6,885 nt of DNA, taken from positions 1 to 6,885 of the forward strand of contig JAIOIM010000007.1 of assembly GCA_019912505.1 (NCBI GenBank), written 5' to 3'. A model generated the notes under the pieces. The model was given only the letters and a program-made list of their open reading frames with translations. It searched no databases and was not told where the DNA came from. Made by a program: the position numbers and the translations under genes. Origin of the DNA: Ignavibacteriaceae bacterium. Its GTDB lineage: Bacteria > Bacteroidota > Ignavibacteria > Ignavibacteriales > Ignavibacteriaceae. Shown here in pieces: positions 1 through 6,517 of this stretch (position 1 is the first letter of the stretch; the number at the start of each line of letters is the position of its first letter).

Positions 1-1538
1 GGTTAACGGAAATCCCCTGGTTGAAACGGACAAAAGATAATTTGCAATTAAAGCATGTTATAAAAACTCTCGACGAAGACCATTACGGGCTTGAAAAACC
101 TAAGGAAAGGATTGTAGAACATATTGCCGTGCTTAACCTTGTAAAACAAATGCGCGGACAAATATTATGTTTTGTCGGACCTCCCGGTGTTGGAAAAACT
201 TCCCTCGGCAAATCGATTGCAAGGGCACTCGGCAGAAATTTTATTCGTATTAGTCTCGGCGGTGTGCGTGATGAAGCGGAAATACGAGGACATCGGAGAA
301 CTTATATCGGTTCTATGCCCGGTAAAATTATCCATTCGATGAAAAAAGCAGGCACAGTTAACCCTGTAATTCTTCTTGATGAAATTGATAAAATGAGTAT
401 GGATTTCCGTGGCGATCCTTCTTCGGCTATGCTTGAAGTTTTAGACCCCGAACAAAATCATGCATTCAACGATCATTACATAGAAATTGATTACGACCTT
501 TCGCAAGTTATGTTTATTACAACTGCAAATGTTCGCTACAATATTCCACTGCCGCTTCAGGACAGAATGGAAATAATTGAATTACCCGGTTATCTTGAAC
601 ATGAAAAAATAGAAATTGCAAAAAGACATATCATTCTTAAACAACTTGAGGCTCATGGTCTGCTCGATAAAAAAATCCAGTTCAAAGATGCAGCAATAAA
701 AAAAATTATTACCGAGTACACCCGCGAAGCCGGCGTAAGAAATCTTGAACGCGAACTTGCTTCAATATGCAGAAAAATTGCCCGCGAAATTGTTGACAAA
801 GAAGCCGACAAAAAAGCAAAAACAAAAAACAGTTTTATTGTTGATGAAACAAAGGTTGAGGAATTTCTTAAAGTTCCCCGATACAGAATGCGTAAACATA
901 GTAAAGCAAACCGAATAGGCAGCGTAACTGGATTAGCGTGGACAAGCGTTGGCGGCGAACTTCTTTCTGTTGACGTTACAATTATGTCCGGTTCAGAAAA
1001 ATTAACTTTAACCGGACAACTCGGTAATGTAATGAAAGAGTCGGCACAAGCGTCACTAAGTTACGTTCGCTCATGCGTCAAAAAATTCGGTATAGACCCT
1101 CACTTCTTTAAAGGTAAAGAAATTCATATTCATCTCCCCGAAGGCGCTATCCCGAAAGATGGACCTTCTGCAGGTATAACAATGACTATGGCTATGATTT
1201 CAGCTATCACCAATAGAGCCGCGTCAAACGATGTTGCAATGACCGGGGAAATAACACTCCGTGGTAAAGTACTTCCAATCGGTGGACTAAACGAAAAACT
1301 TCTCGCGGCAAAGCGAAACGATATTTCAACTGTGTTGATTCCTAAGGATAACGAAATAGACCTTAAAGAAATTTCGGATCAGGTAAAAAGCGGTTTAAAT
1401 ATTATACCTATAGATAATATTGAAGATGCTGTTCCCTACATTTTCCCAGACATCAAAGTAAAACCGGCGGCAGCAAAAAAAACCGCTTCAATTAAAACGG
1501 CGCCTAAGAAAAAAACATCAAAAAAAAAGTTGAAATAA
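1..1538 (+). CDS. lon: ATP-dependent Lon protease, 5'-truncated by window edge
   Basis: This is the C-terminal part of Lon, the cytosolic AAA+ serine protease that degrades misfolded and regulatory proteins. The frame is open from base 3. Codons before the TTG at 21 read LTEIPW, matching the conserved ...PW just before the Lon AAA+ module, so that TTG is an internal Leu and the N-terminal substrate-binding domain lies upstream. Counting that Leu as residue 1, I see Walker A GPPGVGKT (53-60), the GGVRDEAEIRGHRRTYIG block (80-97), Walker B ILLDEID (117-123) and the S16 protease domain. Its catalytic Ser is in PKDGPSAG (S383) and its Lys in GGLNEKLLAAKR (K426). Their 43-residue spacing equals that of E. 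coli S679/K722. The last 27 residues form a Lys-rich tail (12 Lys, no acidic residue) beyond the usual domain end. The TAA stop abuts msrC. The assignment is very secure. Confidence 0.97.
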   Translation, partial: LTEIPWLKRTKDNLQLKHVIKTLDEDHYGLEKPKERIVEHIAVLNLVKQMRGQILCFVGPPGVGKTSLGKSIARALGRNFIRISLGGVRDEAEIRGHRRTYIGSMPGKIIHSMKKAGTVNPVILLDEIDKMSMDFRGDPSSAMLEVLDPEQNHAFNDHYIEIDYDLSQVMFITTANVRYNIPLPLQDRMEIIELPGYLEHEKIEIAKRHIILKQLEAHGLLDKKIQFKDAAIKKIITEYTREAGVRNLERELASICRKIAREIVDKEADKKAKTKNSFIVDETKVEEFLKVPRYRMRKHSKANRIGSVTGLAWTSVGGELLSVDVTIMSGSEKLTLTGQLGNVMKESAQASLSYVRSCVKKFGIDPHFFKGKEIHIHLPEGAIPKDGPSAGITMTMAMISAITNRAASNDVAMTGEITLRGKVLPIGGLNEKLLAAKRNDISTVLIPKDNEIDLKEISDQVKSGLNIIPIDNIEDAVPYIFPDIKVKPAAAKKTASIKTAPKKKTSKKKLK

Positions 1539-2030
1539 TTGACAGAAAATTTAATTATAGAGAATAATTTAACTTTAGCAGAACAATACAAAGCCCTTAA
1601 TAAACAGTTGAGGGCTTTGCTTAACAATTCGGAAAACTTGCTTTCCAATTTGAGTAATTTTACGGCGGCATTAAAACAAACCTTCGGTAAAATCAGTTGG
1701 GTTGGTTTTTACATTTTTGATGGTGAAAAATTGTATCTCGGTCCGTTTCAGGGAAAAGTTGCATGTACAATAATACAAATTGGAAAAGGCGTTTGCGGTA
1801 CTTCTGCTGAAAAATTGAAAACAATAGTTGTCCCCGATGTTAACGTATTCCCGGGACACATTGCTTGCGATACCGATTCTAAATCTGAAATAGTAATCCC
1901 GATATTAAAAGAAAACAAATTATGGGGCGTGCTTGATTTAGACAGTGCATCGACTAATTCATTTAATGAGATCGATAGACTATATCTTGAAAATTTTTGT
2001 AAATTTCTTTCTGAAGAAATAATTAGGTAG
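1539..2030 (+). CDS. msrC: Free methionine-(R)-sulfoxide reductase (GAF domain, fRMsr)
   Basis: This 163-residue single GAF-domain protein is predicted to reduce free methionine-(R)-sulfoxide to methionine in the cytosol, normally using thioredoxin. Family hallmarks are WVGFY (54-58), LGPFQGKVAC (67-76), GKGVCGT (82-88), HIACD (107-111), SEIVIPI (116-122) and GVLDLDS (130-136). The three redox cysteines C76, C86 and C110 have the same 10- and 24-residue spacing as C84, C94 and C118 of the E. coli enzyme, so it should be catalytically competent and not just a ligand-binding GAF domain. The TTG start at 1539 follows the lon TAA with no gap and in the same frame. No Shine-Dalgarno is visible, so translation probably depends on ribosomes finishing lon. 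The next in-frame TTG is codon 24, which would remove the N-terminal helix. Family assignment is strong; the exact start is less certain. Confidence 0.93.
   Translation: MTENLIIENNLTLAEQYKALNKQLRALLNNSENLLSNLSNFTAALKQTFGKISWVGFYIFDGEKLYLGPFQGKVACTIIQIGKGVCGTSAEKLKTIVVPDVNVFPGHIACDTDSKSEIVIPILKENKLWGVLDLDSASTNSFNEIDRLYLENFCKFLSEEIIR
1589..1619 (+). repeat. 9-bp inverted repeat inside the 5' end of msrC
   Basis: CAAAGCCCT (1589-1597) and AGGGCTTTG (1611-1619) are perfect inverted copies separated by 13 bases, about 50 bases into msrC. An mRNA hairpin is possible. No T-tract follows on either strand, so it is not an intrinsic terminator. It may be chance, given that codons dictate part of it. 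Confidence 0.5.
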
Positions 2031-2038
2031 AAAATTAT

Positions 2039-3700
2039 ATGGCTTTTATAGTTACAGCGCGCAAATGGCGTCCGCAAAAATTTAACGAAGTTGTTGGGCA
2101 GGAACACATAACCACAACACTAAAAAACGCACTTAAAAATAATAGAATTGCACACGCCTATTTGTTTACAGGTCCGCGCGGTGTCGGCAAAACAACAACA
2201 GCGCGTTTAATGGCAAAAACATTAAACTGCCTTAACCCAATTGATTACGAACCGTGCAACAACTGCGAAATGTGCAACTCAATAACAAATAATCAATCAC
2301 TTGATATAATTGAAATTGACGGTGCTTCGAACCGCGGGATTGATGAAATCCGCACTCTGCGCGATTCGGTAAAATATGCTCCCACAAAAGGAAAATATAA
2401 GGTTTATATAATCGATGAAGTGCACATGCTTACCCGCGAGTCGTTCAACGCGTTTTTAAAAACTTTAGAAGAACCGCCATCGCACACAATATTTATTTTT
2501 GCTACTACAGACGTTCACAAAGTACCGCTTACAATTATTTCGCGATGCCAGCGTTACGATTTCAGAAGAATTCAACTCGATACTATAAAAACTTTACTTG
2601 CAAAAATTGCCGTTGAAGAAAATATTGAAATAGATGATAAAACACTCACTATAATTGCAAAAAAAGCCGATGGCGCATTGCGGGATGCCGAAAGTTTTTT
2701 TGATCAGGTGGTTTCCTTTTGCGGCAATAAAATAGATTCATCAACTGTTTCTCAAATGTTAAATCTTATTGACGATGAAATTTACTTCCAGATAAGTGAT
2801 GCCGTTATTACAAAAAATTATAAAACTGTTTTTGACGTTTCCACAAACTTGTATGAGAACGGCTGGAATTTTATAGATTTTATGGACGGATTAGTTGAAC
2901 ATTTCCGAAATATTATGACGGTTATTGTTACACACAAAACAGACCTTGTTGAAAGCGCTGATGTATTTAAAAACCGTTACCCTGAATATCTCGATAAATT
3001 TTCTGAAGGTGATCTTCTAAGAATTTTAAACTTCCTAAATAAAACACATCAAGAACTTAGATTTACACAAAACCAAAAGCTTAAAATTGAAATAGCACTA
3101 AGCCACCTAATTGCCCTTGAGCGCTCAGCCACAATAACCGGTCTGCTGAAAACTTTAGATTCGGGAGACTATACAACTCCACCGGCAATAAAACCAACTT
3201 CACAACCGGAAGACGAAAAAAAAAACTTTGATATAGACGAAAACAAAAAAACTGTACAGGTTGTTAAACCGTTAGTGGAAGTATCTCAGAGCGAACCGGC
3301 AATTATTAAAACCGTTGTGCAAAAAAATATTGATTTTACTTTTTCAGATGTTGTTAAAAAATGGGAGGGTTTGGTTGAGTCCGTTTGTTCAGAAAAAAGT
3401 TTCCTGCTCGGTCCATTTATAAGAAGCATAAATATTGAAAAACTTGAGGGGCAAAAACTTTTTGTTAATTCACCCGTAGAAAATGCCGAAGAAGCATTTC
3501 ATCAAAACAAAAAGTACCTACACGAAAAAATACAAACCGTTTATGGCAAAAAATTTTCCCTCTACTTGAACCCTGTAAAACCACCTCTTCCGGAAAGTAG
3601 ATTGGGAAAAAATAACACAAAAAGTTCTACCCCCTTATGGCAGGATGACGAAGTGATAGATGCTATAAAAAAAGAACTTAACGGGATAGAAATATCATGA
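2039..3700 (+). CDS. dnaX: DNA polymerase III subunit tau/gamma (clamp loader ATPase)
   Basis: DnaX is the ATPase motor of the clamp loader that places the beta sliding clamp on primed DNA; full-length tau also tethers polymerase and helicase. The 553 residues show Walker A GPRGVGKT (45-52), a zinc module with C64, C73, C76 and C79 (same numbering as E. coli), Walker B IIDEVH (124-129), sensor 1 FATTD (154-158), the SRC arginine-finger motif (168-170) and sensor 2 GALRDAES (212-219). The helical collar domain III runs to about residue 365. A hydrophilic linker (about 375-430) follows, then a C-terminal domain (about 430-515) of the tau-specific type, which I do not resolve further. The ATG at 2039 lies 8 bases after the msrC stop and gives the standard MAFIVTARKWRP opening; only a weak AGG sits 11 bases upstream. 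An A10 run at codons 393-396 could yield a shorter gamma product (separate entry). Confidence 0.97.
   Translation: MAFIVTARKWRPQKFNEVVGQEHITTTLKNALKNNRIAHAYLFTGPRGVGKTTTARLMAKTLNCLNPIDYEPCNNCEMCNSITNNQSLDIIEIDGASNRGIDEIRTLRDSVKYAPTKGKYKVYIIDEVHMLTRESFNAFLKTLEEPPSHTIFIFATTDVHKVPLTIISRCQRYDFRRIQLDTIKTLLAKIAVEENIEIDDKTLTIIAKKADGALRDAESFFDQVVSFCGNKIDSSTVSQMLNLIDDEIYFQISDAVITKNYKTVFDVSTNLYENGWNFIDFMDGLVEHFRNIMTVIVTHKTDLVESADVFKNRYPEYLDKFSEGDLLRILNFLNKTHQELRFTQNQKLKIEIALSHLIALERSATITGLLKTLDSGDYTTPPAIKPTSQPEDEKKNFDIDENKKTVQVVKPLVEVSQSEPAIIKTVVQKNIDFTFSDVVKKWEGLVESVCSEKSFLLGPFIRSINIEKLEGQKLFVNSPVENAEEAFHQNKKYLHEKIQTVYGKKFSLYLNPVKPPLPESRLGKNNTKSSTPLWQDDEVIDAIKKELNGIEIS
3216..3231 (+). other. dnaX: Candidate slippage site for a gamma-like DnaX product
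   Basis: Ten consecutive A residues (3216-3225) span codons 393-396, read GA AAA AAA AAA C, and include the frameshift heptamer A_AAA_AAC in the correct phase. A shift to -1, or one extra A in the mRNA, reads CTT and then TGA at 3229-3231, giving a product of about 397 residues. A shift to +1, or one A lost, reads ACT TTG ATA and then TAG at 3234-3236, giving about 398 residues. Either would end in the linker after domain III, as gamma does in E. coli and Thermus. A weak GGAAG (3208-3212) lies upstream. No strong downstream stem-loop is seen, which favours transcriptional slippage over ribosomal frameshifting. Function is inferred from position and family precedent. Confidence 0.5.
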
Positions 3701-3730
3701 TTTTTACCCCTTTTTGGCTGTCTGCTTTAA

Positions 3731-3761
3731 TTTGAATTTTGGCATATAATCCTTATTTTTG
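3731..3761 (+). promoter_or_regulatory. Candidate Bacteroidota-type promoter for cmk
   Basis: TTTG at 3731-3734 and TATTTTTG at 3754-3761 match the -33 TTTG and -7 TAnnTTTG elements described for Bacteroidota primary sigma factors, with a 19-base spacer. Transcription would begin near 3764-3768, essentially at the cmk start, giving a leaderless or very short-leader mRNA. A perfect TATAAT (3745-3750) also lies here but lacks a recognisable -35 at 16-18 bases, so it is a weaker alternative. Such motifs can arise by chance in AT-rich DNA. Confidence 0.4.
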
Positions 3762-3767
3762 CACCCT

Positions 3768-4448
3768 ATGTCAAAAAATATGATTATCGCGATAGACGGT
3801 CCAGCAGGTTCCGGTAAAAGCACTTCTGCAAAACTCGTCGCACAGAAATTAAACTACTTATATATCGATACCGGAGCCATGTACCGTGCGATAACCTATT
3901 TGGCTATGCGTAGAGAATGCCTCAATGAGATAGAAAAAGTAATTGAAATTGCCGAAAAAACCAACATTACACTAAAATTTGAAAATGGCATAACACTCGT
4001 TTTTGCAGACGGTGAAGACGTTACCGAAGCTATACGCAGCATCAATGTAAATAAAAATGTAAGCTTTGTAAGTAAAATTAAGGAAGTACGCGCAGCGCTT
4101 GTAAAGAAGCAGCAGGAAATGGGGCAAGTAACGGGCGGAGTTGTTATGGAAGGCAGAGACATCGGGACTGTTGTATTTCCGGATGCGGATATAAAAATAT
4201 TTTTAACAGCTACAATTGACCGAAGGGCTGAGAGAAGAGCAAAGGAATATGAAGCCGGCGGAACACATGTTTCTTTTGACGAGGTAAAAAACAACCTTTT
4301 AAATAGAGATATTATTGATTCTTCTCGAAAGGAAAGCCCGTTAAAGCAGGCTGAAGATGCTACTGTCGTGGATACTTCAAAAGTTTCAATTGCAGAGCAG
4401 GTAGAATTAATTTTGGATATTGTAAAAAAGAAAAATAAAACAAAATAG
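3768..4448 (+). CDS. cmk: Cytidylate kinase
   Basis: This enzyme phosphorylates CMP and dCMP to the diphosphates with ATP, feeding pyrimidine nucleotide pools for RNA and DNA synthesis in the cytosol. From the ATG at 3768 it has 226 residues, normal for the family. Visible motifs are the P-loop GPAGSGKS (11-18), IDTGAMYR (33-40), the CMP-binding stretch MEGRDIGTVVFPDAD (127-141), the Arg-rich lid RRAERRAKEY (152-161) and the RD..DS.R..SPLK.A.DA..DT signature (180-203). ATG 3768 and ATG 3780 are both possible starts; 3768 gives a short polar lead-in typical of the family. The in-frame TTG at 3759 overlaps the putative -7 element and is rejected. The gene ends with a Lys-rich tail and lies 107 bases ahead of rpsA, a pairing common in bacteria. 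Confidence 0.95.
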   Translation: MSKNMIIAIDGPAGSGKSTSAKLVAQKLNYLYIDTGAMYRAITYLAMRRECLNEIEKVIEIAEKTNITLKFENGITLVFADGEDVTEAIRSINVNKNVSFVSKIKEVRAALVKKQQEMGQVTGGVVMEGRDIGTVVFPDADIKIFLTATIDRRAERRAKEYEAGGTHVSFDEVKNNLLNRDIIDSSRKESPLKQAEDATVVDTSKVSIAEQVELILDIVKKKNKTK

Positions 4449-4555
4449 AGTTTAGTAAACCATCTTAAATTAACAAATGTATCACTAAATCTTCTGCAAC
4501 AATTATATTCTGATGGTTTGATAATTTGTGCAGATTATTTTTTTCAGGAGGATGT
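4449..4555 (+). promoter_or_regulatory. rpsA leader with inverted repeat and T7 tract
   Basis: This 107-base cmk-rpsA gap holds a perfect 8-bp inverted repeat, AAACCATC (4457-4464) and GATGGTTT (4512-4519), with 47 bases between the arms. A T7 run (4538-4544) and the Shine-Dalgarno sequence follow. S1 prefers U-rich RNA and represses its own translation in E. coli, so the U tract next to the ribosome site is a plausible autoregulatory target; that link is inference. No convincing promoter was found. TATATT (4504-4509) lacks a -35, and TAATTTG (4522-4528) is one base short of TAnnTTTG. Confidence 0.4.
4546..4551 (+). promoter_or_regulatory. Strong Shine-Dalgarno sequence fixing the rpsA start
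   Basis: A full AGGAGG sits 4 bases before the ATG at 4556. This spacing is a little short, but no other initiation site is better placed. It decides for 4556 against the in-frame TTG at 4526, whose extra ten codons would contain the Shine-Dalgarno itself. No other gene start in the window has a comparable motif. Confidence 0.8.
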
Positions 4556-6382
4556 ATGTCCGACACAGATAAAGAAGTAACCAAGCTGGAAATTACGGCA
4601 GCTGATTACGAAAAGGCAAAAAAACAATTTAACAGCGAAAGTTATTCTCAAGAAGAGTTTTTAACGCTGGCAAAAATGTATACCGAATCCTTTAGGGATT
4701 TAAAAGAAGGCGAACTTATAAAAGGCAGAATAGTTCGCGTTTTGGGTGACAATGTTATTATAGACGTTGGGTTCAAATCAGAAGGCGCCATTCCTAAATC
4801 AGAATTTTACGAAAATGAAGATATAAAAGTTGGTCGTGAAATTGAGGTTGTTTTAGAAAGCGTTGAAGATCAGGAAGGAAACCTTGTATTAAGTAAAATT
4901 AGAGCAGATTTCTTACGCATCTGGGAAAAAGTTGTGCGTGCTCATGATACGGGTGAAATTCTTGAAGGAAAAATTGTAAAAAGAATAAAAGGCGGTATGG
5001 TTGTGGATTTAATGGGTATGGAAGCATTCCTTCCCGGTTCACAAATTGATATCCGTCCTATTCGCGATTTTGATGCTTTTGTCGGACAAACTATGGACTT
5101 CAAAGTAGTAAAAGTAAACATCCCCACAGAGAATGTTGTTGTATCACACAAAGTGCTTGTTGAAGAGGAAATTGCCGATCAAAGAAACGCAATTCTTAAC
5201 AGTCTTGATAAGGGACAAATTCTCGAAGGTACTGTAAAAGCAATTACAGACTTCGGTGTGTTTGTTGACCTTGGCGGCGTTGACGGTCTTGTTCATATTA
5301 CAGACCTTAGCTGGGGTCGCATTAATCATCCTAACGAAGTTGTTAAACTCGACCAAACAATTAAAGTGGTTGTTACCGATTTTGATGATGATAAGAAGAG
5401 AATATCGCTTAGCTTAAAGAAACTTCTTCCCCATCCGTGGGAAAACATCGATGAAAAATATAACATCGGTGATAAAGTTTCCGGACGCGTTGTTTCTCTT
5501 ACTGATTACGGCGCATTTATTGAAATTGAAAAAGGCATCGAAGGTTTGATTCACAATAGCGAGATGAGCTGGACACAGCACATTAAACATCCTTCGCAGG
5601 TTGTGGCTATGGGTCAAATAATCGAAGCAATAATTCTAAGTCTTGATAAAGATGAAAAGAAAATTTCTCTCGGTATAAAACAATTGGAACCCGATCCATG
5701 GGAATCATTAATGCAAAAATATCCTGTGGGCTCAGCTCATACAGGTATTGCGCGCAACCTTACAAACTTCGGCGTGTTCGTTGAACTGGAGCCGGGTGTT
5801 GACGGGCTTGTACATATCAGTGATTTATCATGGACTAAAAAACTCCGTCATCCTGGCGAAATCATCAAAAAAGGTGAGAAGCTTGATGTTGTAGTTTTAA
5901 CTATTGATGTTGAACAGAGAAAAATTTCTCTTGGACACAAACAAGTAATGGAAAACCCATGGGACAGCTTTGAACAACTATACGCAGTTGGAACCCTTGT
6001 TGAGGGTAAGGTAACTCGTATAATTGAAAAAGGACTTATTGCCGAACTTCCTCAGAACGTTGACGGTTTTGTTCCTGCTTCGCAGCTTGTTCCTTCAAAA
6101 GTTAAAAATATCGCTAATCATTTTCCGGCAGACGATGAGCTTCCGTTAAAGGTTATCGAATTTGATAAAGAAAATAAAAAGATAGTTTTAAGTGCAATTG
6201 CTGCCTTAAAAGAAAAATCTGAAGATGAAGTAAAAGAATATCTTGATAAACACAAACTCGAAAGAGTTACAGTTCAAGAACTCTTGAGCATCGATACAGG
6301 CGGAATTGATCCATCGGAATTCCCGATATTCGATTTACCGGATGAAAAATCGAAAGACTCTTCACCATCTGATGATCAATAA
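4556..6382 (+). CDS. rpsA: 30S ribosomal protein S1
   Basis: S1 binds mRNA on the small subunit and helps load and unfold messages lacking a strong Shine-Dalgarno. From ATG 4556 it has 608 residues, against 557 in E. coli. Six S1 (OB-fold) repeats are visible at roughly 51-117, 133-200, 219-290, 304-377, 390-464 and 477-550. Repeats 3 to 5 carry the classic RNA-binding signature, such as TDFGVFVDLGGVDGLVHITDLSW; repeats 1, 2 and 6 are divergent, as expected of ribosome-docking and terminal domains. About 50 residues of probable helix precede repeat 1, some 30 more than in E. coli. A 58-residue acidic tail ending in PSDDQ follows repeat 6 and is probably disordered. It is preceded by its own leader and followed by a strong terminator, so it can end a cmk-rpsA or monocistronic unit. 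Confidence 0.97.
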   Translation: MSDTDKEVTKLEITAADYEKAKKQFNSESYSQEEFLTLAKMYTESFRDLKEGELIKGRIVRVLGDNVIIDVGFKSEGAIPKSEFYENEDIKVGREIEVVLESVEDQEGNLVLSKIRADFLRIWEKVVRAHDTGEILEGKIVKRIKGGMVVDLMGMEAFLPGSQIDIRPIRDFDAFVGQTMDFKVVKVNIPTENVVVSHKVLVEEEIADQRNAILNSLDKGQILEGTVKAITDFGVFVDLGGVDGLVHITDLSWGRINHPNEVVKLDQTIKVVVTDFDDDKKRISLSLKKLLPHPWENIDEKYNIGDKVSGRVVSLTDYGAFIEIEKGIEGLIHNSEMSWTQHIKHPSQVVAMGQIIEAIILSLDKDEKKISLGIKQLEPDPWESLMQKYPVGSAHTGIARNLTNFGVFVELEPGVDGLVHISDLSWTKKLRHPGEIIKKGEKLDVVVLTIDVEQRKISLGHKQVMENPWDSFEQLYAVGTLVEGKVTRIIEKGLIAELPQNVDGFVPASQLVPSKVKNIANHFPADDELPLKVIEFDKENKKIVLSAIAALKEKSEDEVKEYLDKHKLERVTVQELLSIDTGGIDPSEFPIFDLPDEKSKDSSPSDDQ

Positions 6383-6390
6383 TATTGATC
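6374..6390. repeat. 17-bp palindrome overlapping the rpsA stop codon
   Basis: GATCAATA (6374-6381) and TATTGATC (6383-6390) are perfect inverted arms around a single central base, spanning the rpsA TAA. The near-absent loop makes an RNA hairpin less likely than a DNA-level symmetric site, but no protein partner can be named and chance is possible. Confidence 0.45.
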
Positions 6391-6403
6391 GCTATATTTA
6401 ACC

Positions 6404-6441
6404 AAGAGCGGGGATTCAATATTCCCCGCTCTTTTTTTTTT
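6404..6441 (+). terminator. Intrinsic terminator of rpsA
   Basis: An 11-bp perfect stem, AAGAGCGGGGA (6404-6414) with TCCCCGCTCTT (6423-6433), encloses an 8-base loop. It is GC-rich in an AT-rich setting and is followed by a T10 run (6432-6441). It begins about 20 bases after the rpsA stop. The opposite strand has no T-tract after the hairpin, so it acts on + strand transcripts only. Confidence 0.93.
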
Positions 6442-6517
6442 ATTACAAATCTATTCTTACTGTATGCTTTCCTTATCGGCGAGAAAATAAATTATCATAA
6501 AAATTAAATTTTAGTAG

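Noticed and set aside
21..23. TTG as the start of lon
   Set aside because: The frame continues upstream to the window edge with the conserved Lon residues LTEIPW, and the N-terminal domain would be missing. It is an internal Leu codon of a truncated gene.
3245..3251. Second A-run (A7) downstream of the dnaX A10 run as another slippage site
   Set aside because: A7 runs recur through dnaX and the window, so this one is not distinctive.
3694..3720. Possible terminator after dnaX
   Set aside because: Only a short ATCATGAT palindrome and T-runs are present, with no GC-rich stem, so transcription may continue into cmk.
3759..3761. TTG start for cmk
   Set aside because: No ribosome site is present, the codon lies in the putative promoter -7 element, and family members start nearer the P-loop, at ATG 3768 or 3780.
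4526..4528. TTG start extending rpsA by ten codons
   Set aside because: The extension encodes the T-tract and Shine-Dalgarno themselves, and ATG 4556 follows a full AGGAGG.
1436..5617. Seven minus-strand open frames of about 60-130 codons opposite lon, msrC, dnaX, cmk and rpsA
   Set aside because: All lie opposite strongly conserved genes, show low-complexity or Cys/Phe/Ser-rich translations without family motifs, and have no promoter or ribosome site. They are shadow frames.
5200..5960. Repeated DNA segments within rpsA as a possible repeat element
   Set aside because: They reflect the homologous S1 protein repeats 3 to 5 and not a separate DNA repeat.
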